Source of the DNA: Phialophora verrucosa
Lineage: Eukaryota > Ascomycota > Eurotiomycetes > Chaetothyriales > Herpotrichiellaceae
Direction: 5' to 3'
DNA: 64,000 nucleotides
Assembly (NCBI GenBank): GCA_002099365.1
Contig: MSED01000002.1
Location: 1 to 64,000 of the forward strand
In this document: positions 44,834 through 55,685 of the stretch, piece after piece
Position numbering within the stretch: the stretch's first letter is position 1
How the letters are laid out: each line of letters opens with the position of its first letter
Made by a program: the position numbers and the translations under genes
The notes under the pieces: model-generated
What the model was told of the DNA's origin: nothing
The model's input: only the letters and a program-made list of their open reading frames with translations
Databases searched by the model: none

Positions 44834-45967
44834 CAATAAGACATGCGCGCATCGCAAAGCGACTCGTGCATTATGTCCATGGGCCGAGCTTCGGGTATAT
44901 GTAAATTAGAAAAGCATTGGTCAAGTCGGTGGTCGGATGTCTTCATTCCAGCAAGTCATCTAGCAATCCCAACACGTTTGCATTAAGCGGTCCTACCTTT
45001 CATAGGCCCTCGCATGCGTACATTGGACGATGGGGGAATTGCTGCTGTGAGCGAAGTTGGCTCTAGGCGGTGGACTGTAGCTTCCATCAGTTCCGCGCAG
45101 CGGTTTCGAAATTGCGCCGAATCCGCCAACTTAAGGGGCAGACGTGCACCTCAGCGGCTCTGTTCCTCAACTTCAGCGGAAGCGCTATCTTTCAGACGCT
45201 CTTAGTGATCCTCTCCTGGACTTGCAGTCAACCCTGGTCGACGCTGGGTACCTGAGTTGAAGGAGAGGCGAGGTTTTGGTGGTATATCCGAGAGCAGACA
45301 CAGCCCGTTGGCCATCATCTAATCCAGGAGTGTCATCTTGATCGGTCTTCCATCGCCCAGCCGCCAGCATGCCATCAGGTTCGGATGTCTTTCTTGTATA
45401 GCAGAGAATCGTGCATCATGGGCTTTCTGAAAAACGAGACAAGTCCATGCCCAGCCAAGAAACTTTGCTGAAGGTTCCGGTCCGTATTGATAAATGACCA
45501 AACAGAAGGATGTGACCTGAAGAGAGCTGTGACACTCCTGAGTTCGTACGAAGTATTGGTTGGCAATCGAACCGCGACTGCGGCGCGCGAAGCGAAACAG
45601 ACCCTCCAATCTCATCAGACTTGGAGGCGACCTCTAGAGCTCTGGGGTATGGAGCAGTTTCGGGTCTCATGTGGAGGATCACTACTCCATACTTCGTCCT
45701 CCCCGGCTCTTTCGTTCGATCACAGAGAAATACCAGTAAAATTGTTTTCCTGAAGGGATATATTTGGCTGAGCCGAAACGATTTGGTATCTAGGCATCCT
45801 CTACAGTGCATTTGGTGCCTCTTCTCGCGTTCGTGGCAATTCATCGCTCAGTAATCTTGTGCGCAGGAGAGAAATCCATGATTCGAATCTATGAAGGAAT
45901 GGAAAGGTTTCTACTTGATATCCGACTTGAAGTAGCTTCAACACCTGGTGAAACAGCATAACTCTTC
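44834..45967. other. Intergenic region, no gene recognised
   Basis: About 1.1 kb. A minus-strand frame at 45416-45844 (142 residues, Cys/His/Arg-rich start) has no family resemblance and overlaps two plus-strand frames of similar quality, so none is called. Confidence 0.4.
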
Positions 45968-47192
45968 TTACAACGAGGACAAGTCCAGATTCGGGACTTC
46001 ATATGCGGGATCGGCAAGAGCAAAAGCCTCATCTTGATCTGCCTTTGGTGGATAGATCAAAGAGCTGTTGATCCATAGTTTGACCGCCTTAGCGTCCAGG
46101 CCCGACATCATCGTCTCACGCGTCCAGCCTGCACCAATAACCGCACCCCATGGGCCCAAATCAAGACAAGTCCCATAGCTGGGCTGCGAGTAAGGTCGTG
46201 TATCGATCTTGAGCAGATCAGCCGCTGCATTATGTCCTGCTGAGCGGCCTAGAATCGTGGCGTGCTGGCAGGACATCATTGTATGATTTCCTTGGTCATC
46301 GGTCATGGCGAAGGCTGTGTCGCCCGTCGCAAATATCTTATCGTCGGACGGAACTCGCAAATCACGGTGGACGAATAGCCGGCCCTGTGGGTTTTTTTTA
46401 CCATCGATCTGCCTTGTCAGCTCGTCGGCTGCCATTCCACCAGTCCAAACGACAGTCAGAGCGCTTATTGTCTCGCCGCTGGAGGTGACCACACCGCTGG
46501 GCTCGACCGACTTCACCGCTGCCCCAAGCTTCATTTCCACTCCAAGTTCCGTGAGCGCCTGGATGATGGTTGGGCGCGGGCCCGGCCCAAGCTCGGGTCC
46601 AATATCGGCATTCCGCTCGACAATGACAATGCGGACCTTGGTATCTTTGCCGAGGATCGCGCGTAACCGGGCGGGAAGTTCAGCCCCGATCTCGATCCCT
46701 GTAAATCCGCCACCGACAACGACGACTGTGTTGCGCTCCGCAGTATCAGGAAGGGAGGCCAGGCTATTCAAGTGCTTTTCAAGCTCTGCTGCTTCGTCGA
46801 TCTGGTCAATGCTGAAAGCATGCTCTCGGAGGCCGGGGATATTCGGACGCACCAAACGACTTCCGGTCGCCAAGCCTGGAATAGGAGAGTGTCGACCGTT
46901 TGCCGGTGGCGTCTACAGCTTCTACTTCCTGTTGTGCCGGCCGGATGAGGTCGACTTTGCCTTGAACATAATTGATACCTGTTGCGGTGAAAAGATCGGC
47001 AAGGGGGGCGCTCATGTTTGCGGGATTTGCTTCGTAGAGCCTCGGTCGCACGACCAGTCTTGGTTCAGGTGCTACAACTGTCACGTCGATTCCACTGGCT
47101 TTCCCCTGGGTGAGATGAATCAGTCGCCTAGCAGCAAGGGCACTCCACATGCCAGCGAACCCCGAACCCACGACCAGTATTCTTTGCTGCAT
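45968..47192 (-). pseudogene. FAD-dependent pyridine-nucleotide oxidoreductase, bacterial-like, frameshifted
   Basis: Two frames form one NDH-2/AIF-like flavoprotein of about 405 residues. The first (47192 to about 46875) has the FAD motif ILVVGSGFAGMWSALAARR and VVRPRLYEANPANM. The second (46873 to 45968) begins LATGSRLVRPNIPGL and has the NADH motif TVVVVGGGFTGIEIGAEL and the late FAD motif DDKIFATGDTAFAMTD. At about 46874 the frame changes between YSR and LATGS, where relatives read R-L-V-L-A, as if five bases were lost. The best intron that restores frame (about 100 bp, GTATCA to TTCCAG) would remove conserved coding sequence. The sequence, with no other intron, resembles proteobacterial proteins, so horizontal origin is plausible. 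It may be a true pseudogene, a sequencing error or a spliced gene. Confidence 0.75.
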
Positions 47193-47890
47193 CTTGAAGG
47201 AGTTCGTGCTGTGCTTCTCGGATCGTTTGCTTGTTGATGGTATTGCAGACTTGGATAATACGTCAAGGTGAGTTGCTGGGGTTTTTAATACAGAATTCTG
47301 TGGGTCATGGACATGGATACTCGAGTATCACCGAGAGCCCGACAAAGCCGAGAGTGCTTGATATGCCTTGAAGACAGCCTATTGTTCTGTCCATGCTGAG
47401 GTCCCGTATGAGCGAAAATGTCCCTGTGTGTTAGGAACTCGCTCCAACTAACGGGTATTCGGGGATGGTCAAAGACTCCCACTCGACGTCGTCTGCTTCC
47501 TGAAATCATGCATTGCGATATCGCATCAACTTCAATCGTCAAGATGACGCGCATGGCTGTCTCAACTAGAGTTGGCAGACTCGATGAAAGACTCAATCGT
47601 TTAGGAGATGGAGTATGATCGCGTGTGTCACGCTGCGCCTCATGCGATGGCTTCAATCCCCGATATCCGCATAGAGGAATATTTCCTGTTTCGGTCTAGG
47701 CCCCGCGGAAAAGCTTGGTCGGCAGGAAGCGACCCCCTTTGCTGACTCGCTCGAGTACCCGGATTGCCGGCCACGTTGAAGACTTGCAGGAAGGGAAAAG
47801 ACGGAATGCCAAGGCTGGTGCATATGGGCATAATATCGCATTGGTTCTCCGGCCTTCGAGGCTGGGATCTTCAAGCCAGCTTCTATCAGG
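47193..47890. promoter_or_regulatory. Divergent intergenic region, oxidoreductase / regulator
   Basis: About 700 bp shared upstream of the FAD oxidoreductase (leftward) and a Zn2Cys6 regulator (rightward). No gene is seen. Confidence 0.4.
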
Positions 47891-49948
47891 ATGGAGGATA
47901 CGCAACGCCCAGCATCGCCTTTGCACGGTGGAGCCATTCGAGTTTCCCTTGCGTGCATTCAGTGTCGGACTCGACATGTCAGATGTGATGCCGAAAAACC
48001 TCAGTGCGGTCGCTGCACATCTCGACGTGAACAATGTCAATATGCGGAATCCCGGAGAGGTGGTCTTACCCGAACTGCCAAAGCTGCACGACGTAGCCTT
48101 GCAACAGCTGAGTCTCGAATAGCCAGCCTCGAACGCATTTTCGAATCTGCATTTCAGTTTTCGCAGAGACAGCAGCCCCCACAAGACGGAACACATAATC
48201 TTCCGCCACTTGACAGCACCAGCATGTCACAAATACAGACAAGTCCGTCCGCTACCGGCGGTGCAAGGCCCTGTTCTGCCAAAGCTATCCCGCACTTCCT
48301 GCCCGCCGAGTCGCTAAATATTCGGGGAGATCCATGCATTGATCTCTATTACAAGCACTTTCATCGACAGCATCCGTGTGTCCTCCCACAGACACATCTA
48401 GAGAGACTGTTAGAGGATTCTTCCAGGCAGATCAGCCTGAAGCCTCTAATTTCGGTTATGCGGTTCGTCGGATCGTTGTACGCTCAATTAGAACAGGGTA
48501 AACCACCAGTCGACGATGTTATCAACCTTTGCGCGCCCAAGGAACTATGTTCGCGGGATCCTTTCACAGTACAATATCGTCTCATCTACTCTATCACTCT
48601 CTACTGGTGCGGCGAACATGTTCGTTCCCGCGAAGAGATGGATCGGGCGATAGAGCTAGCAGTGGACCTCGAAATGCACCGACGGAGTTTTGCAACTCAG
48701 CATGGGCATGGTGATTCGGTGCTGGAAGAAAGCTGGAGAAGAACGTGGTGGCAGCTATACATCGTGGAGTCGTGGTATGCAGCCATAAAGCACGTACGGA
48801 TTTGCCCAACGTATTGCGTGGATGTTACTACCGAGCTGCCTTGCGAAGAAAAAGAATATGAGTCTGGGGTATTTCTTCACCGATTCCCAGGCCATTGATA
48901 TCAACTTACAGTGAAACTACTTATAGGCAATACCTCCTCCAAAGACGCTGGACGAATTCGATTCTCGGGAATTTTCAGCCAATAACCAAGTTTACTCGTC
49001 ATTCGCCTATCTGATTGGTATTACTCACGACCTCTATACAGTAATGGCAGGTCTCGGGTGGGACACCTCGAACGACTCCCTTTCCAATGTTGTTGAGATG
49101 ATAGATGTTGTGATTGAGGGGTGGTTGCTCCTTCTCCCGGAGTCAAAACGCCAAATTCTCTCTAGCAATGGCGAATTCGATGAATTGATGTTCCAGGCCA
49201 ACATGGCCATCCATGCGTAAGTCTACTCATCTAGCGACTTATCTGCAACAGCCTTCTCGGATTCCAATATCTGGCTGTTATAGTATTTGACTGACCCTTT
49301 TGGGAATACATCAACTTACCTTTGCCTAGGTTGACACTGTCAAACCATAGACAATTCTCGGCGCTTGTACTCAATCCAGTCGAGCGGATATCAAGCTGTT
49401 TGTCAAACGCTCCAGACAACAGTGTCTGCTCCACTGCTGACTACGAGACAATACACACGGCACGTTGCCTCCAATCGATCGAGGCCCAGATCCGGTTGTT
49501 ATCCCTACCAATACGACCGTATGTGCATACACCTTTCGTGATCTGTATGCTTGCCACTGGCACAATCTCGCTTCTGTCGGCCTGCAAATTCTTTTTGACC
49601 GGTCAGAAGTTGGCAGTCGCCCGACATCAGATCAAAATGAGCCTTGGGTATATCAAATCTCTTTCAAAGATCTGGCCGCAGGCAAAGACGACTGTGCAAG
49701 AGATCCAAACCATTGCACGAGAAGCTCTGGAAAAACCCTCCCAGGATCACCCTCGTATTCGGTGTTTGGACACAATCCCTCCCAACTGCAGCATGCAACC
49801 ATCCCTCAGTCCAGGCTTTGATGTCTCTCAAACCTCGAATGATTGCGGCCTAGCTATGCCTTTCTCGGAGGTTCTCGACACTGAATTTCATCTAAGTGAC
49901 ATACAAGCGGATACGACATGGTTCTTTGCTGATAACCCCGGACCTTGA
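47891..49948 (+). CDS. Zn2Cys6 fungal transcription factor
   Basis: About 628 residues from exons 47891-48868, 48927-49216 and 49330-49948 (introns 58 and 113 bp). The N-terminal zinc cluster is uninterrupted: C-IQ-C-RTRHVR-C-DAEKPQ-C-GR-C-TSRREQ-C at about 22-48, followed by an Arg-rich linker and a short coiled-coil (ATAESRIASLERIFESAF). The regulatory domain includes CIDLYYKHFHRQHPCVLP, AIELAVDLEMHRRSFA and ESWRRTWWQLYIVE. The second intron joins NMAIHA to LTLSNHRQFSALV, the usual place in this group. It opens a run of enzyme genes and its 3' end faces the MDR reductase 107 bp away. A pathway-specific role is possible but unproven. Confidence 0.9.
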
Positions 49949-50055
49949 GCCTCTGGTTCAGTTCCATGATTTAGCTATCGAGGCAACGCCAACCCCATCG
50001 GTGTCGGAGTTCACCTAGCTAGAAAGCTGATCGAAGGCTGTGAAACTCTTCTAGA

Positions 50056-51129
50056 TTACGTGTGGGTTTGTCTGCTATGTTGAGGCACCAGAACAATTTT
50101 CCCTCGCTCGGTAGGTGCATTCGGAGAACACGTGTAAGCCTTCCTTGCATCCGCCAAGGGCATCACGCGCGCCACAAAGGATTTCAGAAGGGCCGAGTCC
50201 AAGGCGTTTGCCAATTGTTCCAGACCAGTTCTCGAAGGATTCACAATGAAAAAGAGAGCCTTGACGGCTTCTTTCCCACTGGCTAGTGCGGAATCGCGGT
50301 GGCGCCGCACAAAATCGTAACTTGCGCTGTCGATAGATATCAAGGTGCCGCACTCGGCGACCAGAGACCAGCAGGTTTCAAGACCCTTTCCGCCAACTGT
50401 GTCAATGATAGTCTCATATTTCCCTGAACCTTTGATCAGATCGCCATACTCGACCACCTCATCTGCACCAAGTCGTTTCAGAAACTCTTCATCTCGCATT
50501 CTTGACCTTGTCGCTGCGACGACATACAAGCCAGCCAAGCTGGCCAGTTGCACTGCATAGATCCCGACACAACCTGCACCTCCGGTCACCAACAGACGGC
50601 CCTTCTTTTCTCGACCACTTCCGGGACGAGATCCCATTACTTCATGAGTGTTGCTGAAGTCAGGAGGCACAATGCCAGCTTTGTCAAAGAGTGCTTGATA
50701 TGCAGTTAAGGCACTCAGAGGTACAGCTGCGGCTTCAGCCCATGTGAGAGACCGGGGCTTCAACCACGCTTCATCCGTGGACACCACCGCATACTCAGCC
50801 CAGGTTCCAGCTCGCGATGCCGCTGTCATGCCAAAAACCTCGTCTCCCTGTTTGAACAGAGAAATTGGAGAATCTTCGCTGATAGAGACCACCGTTCCGG
50901 AAAAATCGTTGCCCAAAATATTGTATTCTTTGTGATAGGTCTCTGGCCAGGTCAGAGCGTCTCGAACGACGGTCGTCGCTTCGACGCGCACCAGCATTTC
51001 TCCAGGTTGTTGTGGTTGAGGGATTGGGACTTTATGATCGAAGATGAGGGCTGTTGCGGGAGCAGGATTGGCTTCAGAGTAGGGTGAAGACTGGTCACCA
51101 TCGTTTGGGTGTACGCGGATAGCATCCAT
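50056..51129 (-). CDS. Zinc-independent MDR alcohol dehydrogenase / quinone reductase
   Basis: Single-exon reductase of the medium-chain dehydrogenase/reductase superfamily, 357 residues if translation starts at 51129 (MDAIRVHPND), which aligns with the usual GroES-like beginning. An upstream in-frame Met at 51207 would add 26 basic residues. The GroES-like domain has GNDFSGTVVSI and GDEVFGMTAASRAGTWAEY; the NADPH-binding Rossmann motif is LLVTGGAGCVGIYAVQLA, then LGADEVVEYGD. The structural zinc cysteines are absent, placing it with quinone-oxidoreductase, enoyl-reductase or leukotriene-dehydrogenase types. It reduces an activated double bond or carbonyl. It is head-to-head with a cupin gene. 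Confidence 0.9.
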   Translation of the reverse strand: MDAIRVHPNDGDQSSPYSEANPAPATALIFDHKVPIPQPQQPGEMLVRVEATTVVRDALTWPETYHKEYNILGNDFSGTVVSISEDSPISLFKQGDEVFGMTAASRAGTWAEYAVVSTDEAWLKPRSLTWAEAAAVPLSALTAYQALFDKAGIVPPDFSNTHEVMGSRPGSGREKKGRLLVTGGAGCVGIYAVQLASLAGLYVVAATRSRMRDEEFLKRLGADEVVEYGDLIKGSGKYETIIDTVGGKGLETCWSLVAECGTLISIDSASYDFVRRHRDSALASGKEAVKALFFIVNPSRTGLEQLANALDSALLKSFVARVMPLADARKAYTCSPNAPTERGKIVLVPQHSRQTHT

Positions 51130-51741
51130 TTCGTCACGTCGTTGTGTCGTGATCCACGTTTCGACTTTGCACAGCCTCCGTTGTCCTCCTTTATGAATGG
51201 AAGCCACGTGGCGACAATTCCGGCAGCTTCTGGGAAAATAAAGATGTGTTACAAATCAGTGACTTTTTCAACGTCATGGGCAATTACCGATGAGCGGCCT
51301 CCTAGTTGGATTTGTTGCCCTGATGAAGTTACGACATCAGCAATAGCCCATAACTTGCCCGGCGGAAAAGCAGCCCTTGGACCATAGGACGATTTACATA
51401 TTTCGGACGCCAGACGAGGTCAACTGAGCTCTGATACCCTTTCTCCGCCGTGGCCAATGAGATATCAACAACCACGGGTATTCGGTGACCCACGTCGCCC
51501 GCTGATTGGGTTTCGAACTCGAGTGTCCGCAACAGAGTTACATGCAAGCTCCTCTTCAATACGAGCCAGCAGTGCGAGTTCTCATCCATGTGGCTCACGG
51601 AAATGCTGATAACCTCCAGGAGCAGGGGATGAACGATTATAAAAATAATTTAAAATTCACATCAGGGCCAACCCCTCTCAACATCACTCTTCCAACCTAC
51701 TAATATCACACTGAAGCAAAATTGATTCTGAGAACGACAAA
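51130..51741. promoter_or_regulatory. Divergent intergenic region, MDR reductase / cupin
   Basis: 612 bp with the presumed promoters of both genes. An A/T-rich stretch at 51640-51665 lies about 80 bp before the cupin ATG. No defined site is called. Confidence 0.45.
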
Positions 51742-52280
51742 ATGCCTGTTGACATGAACATGCGGTGGCAAGACCAGGAAGTCGTCAAAAAAGACGGCAT
51801 GTGGACAGTTGCAGGGTTCGTTCTATATTGTGTCCACCTCCTGCACCCTGTCCGAGCTTATCTTCGTATAGGAGACCAATGCCCACTGTTGCTCCCGCTT
51901 TCCACGAGTCGCCGTCCAACATACCAGATCACTATTACCTCGGCCTGAAGGTGAACGCACCGGTCAACGCGGCAACACCGCCCCATACCCATGGCGGCGC
52001 GGCAATCGTGGCCACGATGACAAAGGGCAAAATGTTAAACCAAATGGTCTGTCCGCACCACGACCCTGACTCGCAAGGCACCGGTCCGAAGATCTATTCC
52101 GTGGGAGAAAGTTGGTATGAGCCACCGGGCTGTCACCATGTGCGATCGGAAAACGTCGGAGACGAGGAGGCCGAATTCATTGCAGTGTTTGTGGTTAGTA
52201 AACAGAAGGTTGACAACGAAGGGCTGCAGAGCTTGGTTGTGATAGACGCTGAAGTCGAGGAGAGGAAGAAGGCGAAATAA
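51742..52280 (+). CDS. Small cupin-domain protein
   Basis: About 160 residues from exons 51742-51815 and 51872-52280 (56-bp intron). The single cupin domain shows PPHTHGGAAIVATMTKGKML (metal-binding His-x-His) and ESWYEPPGCHHVRSEN in the second motif with further His residues. There is no signal peptide, so it is probably cytosolic. Such proteins may be dioxygenases, isomerases or decarboxylase-like; none can be picked. Splicing joins TVAG to RPMPTVAPAFHES. The donor (GTTCGT) is weak, yet frame and homology require the junction. Confidence 0.82.
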
Positions 52281-53528
52281 TCTCGCACCAACTGCTGTGC
52301 ATGACCAGGCTGAACCGGTCCTATTCTTTGATAGTCAATTGAGCACGAATCACACTCCTCTTCTACTGAGAAATGCAGAAATCACTCTCAGACGCGCCAA
52401 AGAATGACTCCGTTATCGAACTCGGAGTATGTCCTGAATAAAAGTAGCTTTTGTAAAACCCTTCCGCATGCTACCACAGCAGTTCTCCAAAGACATCGGA
52501 AGATAGCGGGGTCTGGGGCAATGTTGTCTGTTTCAAGTGTTGCGTGAGACTTCATGTACCTGATTCTAACATCTCGCCTGTATCTTAAACCAACCTCTAA
52601 TCAGGCCAGATTGGCCAACCACTCACTGATCGGGGGCAGCCAGGGCACTCCTGGCAAAAATCAACGGGATTGGGCCAGGACTTGGGCCTTTCGAATATGT
52701 GAAACACCAAAAGAATGGCAATTCGGGGGCCAAGTTGTGGGAGCCTTTCGCAGACTCAAGGCGCGCCCACGCGCCTCAGGGCTGGCGAACCGAGCTCAGG
52801 ACCACACAGCCACAGCTCAGAATGACTTAGTTGTGACTCGGGTCTGGAAACGGGAATGGACTTTGGAGAGGCACAGAGGCCCAGATTCGTCGCTGAGGAT
52901 ACCGATACCTAGTGTCAGACGCATCCCATTTCGAAGTCAAGGGTGATCCAAGTATGACGATTCGAAATCTACTGTGTAGTCGCACAACATCATGGTTGGG
53001 AAATTGCGAACTTTTTGGCCAAGCCCTCGAGGCTGGAAATATGCTCTTTGGATGGCTACCGTGCTCAAACAAATATGAGATATCCTGGCAGATCGCGGAC
53101 ATCAAGCGACGACTTCGCCGACATCCTTACAGTTGTACCGATACCCGGCCTTGGCCAAATCTTAACGTGTCTTGAGTTCAACTCTCAGCAACGACCTTCC
53201 ATGCAGACCTATTGGACCATTCCAGACACCGCTGGCACAAGGCAATTGGAGGAGGTGCGAAAGCGTTCTCAGATACGGCTTGTCGCAAATGATTAGGATA
53301 TGGCCGATGCCAATCTGTCTGCTCCCTGTGCCAGACTGTCTTGGCTGGTGGCTGAAGATACAAAAGGCCTCGATGTCTCCCTAGGTGATGGTGAGGTGAT
53401 ATCTTTGTAGCAAGGCGCCCGCTCACAAGTCACTCTCTTTCCTCACTTAAGTCACTCTTTTGTATTACTCTCAAGCACTTACACTTGCATAACTCGCTGG
53501 CCCTCAATATAACCCTCTACCTACCACC
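52281..53528. other. Intergenic region
   Basis: About 1.25 kb. A plus-strand frame at 52554-52946 (130 residues) and several near 53000-53300 are basic, lack motifs and overlap opposite frames; none is called. A pyrimidine-rich leader precedes the ATG at 53529. Confidence 0.4.
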
Positions 53529-54141
53529 ATGAAGTTCTCAAACATTTTGGCATCTCTTGCTCTCGCCTGCACAGCCTCAGCCTTACCTAGCTGGAAAGAC
53601 TGGCGCGGGGGACACCCATCATGGCGAGGAAGCGGTTGTCTAACGCAGGCGGACGCTGACGACATTGTCGCCAAGTTCGTCAGCATCCTCGACCACCCAG
53701 ATGTCAACGCTTCGAACGCCACCGCCCAAGCTCTAATCGGCCCCGACTTCTTCGAGAAGTCGGATTCGATCAATATGCTTGCTGGACATCCAGTAAGATC
53801 GTGGCTCTTCATCGCTTCAAACTCCTGCTAACGTGAGGCAGATCGGCGCAGTTACTTTCTCTGGCAAAACTCAGTACATCCAAGGGGTTCTCCTTGCACC
53901 GTCGATCACCAACATCACAACGTACAAGAGTTTGGTCGCTGGCTGTACGAATGTCCTGTGGTACTGGAACATGGCTGGAATCGGAAGCAAGAAAATCCCT
54001 GTGAATGGATTCAACCTGTTCGAGATCACCGCCGACAAGCAAATTGCCGATATGTATGTCGAGTTCAACAACATTGGCTGGGGTATCGACACAGGCCTCA
54101 CGGTCTTGAGCCGTAATGGGACTAAGCTGCCTTTGGCATGA
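53529..54141 (+). CDS. Secreted NTF2-like domain protein
   Basis: About 187 residues from exons 53529-53792 and 53842-54141 (49-bp intron). A clear signal peptide, MKFSNILASLALACTASA, is followed by mature sequence from about residue 19. The rest resembles fungal secreted NTF2-like proteins: LTQADADDIVAKFVSIL, then IGPDFFEKSDSINMLAG, and IADMYVEFNNIGWGIDTG. One Cys lies before and one after the intron and could pair. NTF2-like folds serve as small-molecule pockets (isomerase or cyclase) or as binding proteins. It lies within the enzyme run. Confidence 0.85.
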
Positions 54142-54570
54142 GGGATTGGTTGAATTGGAGCTGGTTGGAAATTGCAGACCATTGTCTTCTTGACGACAGA
54201 TACGGCTGACTTTGTGTTATGATACCGCCCTTGAAGGGAGAACTGGGTGATGCTGGTTGTCGTCTGTCAATTAGTAGAATCAAAGATCATACAGCTAAGT
54301 ATGGACATGCGGAAGCTGCGATTAGTTCCCGCAGAGTGATTCCTCAGAGGAGTACACAGTGTCGTCGGACTCTCAACGAGTCATTCAACGATTCACTACA
54401 ACCTGCGTCTTCTGGCTCGGGAAAGCAATGATGGGCGTCGCCAGACGAAGCGGGGAGTGGAGTGTGTCCGGTAGACCTTCCCTTCGATGGCCCGGAGACG
54501 CCCGCTTAGAATGACATCGCGCAATCTGCTGGGCACCATCTTGATTTCTGTACAACTCCAGTAGTCAACC
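54142..54570. other. Intergenic, promoter of the cyclodeaminase homologue
   Basis: About 430 bp with no coding feature. It should hold the terminator of the secreted protein gene and the promoter of the next gene. Confidence 0.4.
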
Positions 54571-55569
54571 ATGATCATCCTGAAAGAGCGAGACGTCCAC
54601 TCCCTTCTCTCCAGTATCTCAGTGGTAGAATGCCACCGTCTTCTTACCAGCCTACACGATGTTCTCCGTGCATACTCTACCAGCAAAGATGCTTTGTCTT
54701 CCGAACAAACGCTCCATCAGCCCGAGCGGGTATCAATCGTCACCAGGCTCGGTAACACTTCTCTCTTTATGCCATCTTCAATCACGACCTCCACGGGCAT
54801 CAAGGTCGTCACTATCAGTTCGAAGGGATTGAAAGGCTGTATCAACGTGTTTGCGCCTGAGGGAGACCTGCTCGGGCTATTGAACGCTGAAGAGGTCACC
54901 GCATTCCGAACGTCGCTGGCCGTCATGATACCCTACGTCCGGTGGTCCAAGTCGAAGGAGAATCTTGTGATTTTTGGTGCGGGACGACAGGCAGAATGGC
55001 ACGTCAAGCTTGCTCTGCTGCTCAGCGACGTGAAGTCTGTCACTGTTGTGAACAGGGGCGGTGCCCGGAGAATGGAACAGCTCTTCGCAGATTTGAGTCA
55101 ACAGTACCCTGAAGTTTCGTTTGAGTTACTTCTAAGGACATCCGATGACTTCGATTCAAGACTTCGTGATCTGCTCATGGCTTCAGACGTCATTTTCTGC
55201 TGCACTCCAGCAACGACACCCCATTTTCCATCAGGCTATTTGGACGCGAAAGCCCGGTTCATCTCGCTGATAGGGTCATACAAGCCATCGATGCAGGAGA
55301 TTGATTCTGAAACTCTTCTATCGGGGGACTGCATATACGTTGACACGAAAGAAGGATGTCTCGTTGAAGCTGGGGAACTGATCAACGCACATGTCACGGC
55401 AGACCAGCTCGTCGAAATAGGGCAGCTCCAAGGATCCGACCCATTTGCGACGAATAAGAACCTCATATTCAAATGTGTGGGCTTGGGGATCATGGATCTT
55501 GCCATGGCGGGCAAATTGCTCGAAATGGCCCAAGTCAAGGGAGTAGGTGTGGTCATAAGCGACTTCTGA
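54571..55569 (+). CDS. Ornithine cyclodeaminase / mu-crystallin family protein
   Basis: Single-exon 332-residue NAD(P)-binding enzyme. An N-terminal dimerisation part (MIILKERDVHSLLSSI) with FMPSSITTSTGIKVVTI carries the conserved Lys of the substrate pocket. The Rossmann motif is LVIFGAGRQAEWHVKLAL (about 130-147), then VTVVNRGGARRMEQL, SDVIFCCTPATTP and FISLIGSYKPSMQEID. The family includes ornithine cyclodeaminase, ketimine reductases and alanine or lysine cyclodeaminases, so an amino- or imino-acid reaction is likely. In fungal secondary metabolism such enzymes make cyclic amino-acid precursors, which fits the company it keeps here; that link is inference. Confidence 0.88.
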   Translation: MIILKERDVHSLLSSISVVECHRLLTSLHDVLRAYSTSKDALSSEQTLHQPERVSIVTRLGNTSLFMPSSITTSTGIKVVTISSKGLKGCINVFAPEGDLLGLLNAEEVTAFRTSLAVMIPYVRWSKSKENLVIFGAGRQAEWHVKLALLLSDVKSVTVVNRGGARRMEQLFADLSQQYPEVSFELLLRTSDDFDSRLRDLLMASDVIFCCTPATTPHFPSGYLDAKARFISLIGSYKPSMQEIDSETLLSGDCIYVDTKEGCLVEAGELINAHVTADQLVEIGQLQGSDPFATNKNLIFKCVGLGIMDLAMAGKLLEMAQVKGVGVVISDF

Positions 55570-55685
55570 GTGTGCCAGGATATTTGTCTTCTGTCATTGT
55601 TCGACCTTGCACTCATTCCCATTACAATGCCCTGTTACGGCAGAGAAGCTGCTCCTAACCTGTGGTGCCCGTCGTCAAGACGGGC

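Noticed and set aside
45416..45844. 142-residue minus-strand frame with Cys and His near its start
   Set aside because: The Cys/His spacing fits no zinc-binding pattern and no family resemblance is seen.
46305..47237. 310-residue plus-strand open frame
   Set aside because: It is antisense to the FAD oxidoreductase, whose motifs are clear; low complexity and no family features.
52554..52946. 130-residue plus-strand frame
   Set aside because: Basic, repetitive and featureless, with no splice-supported extension.
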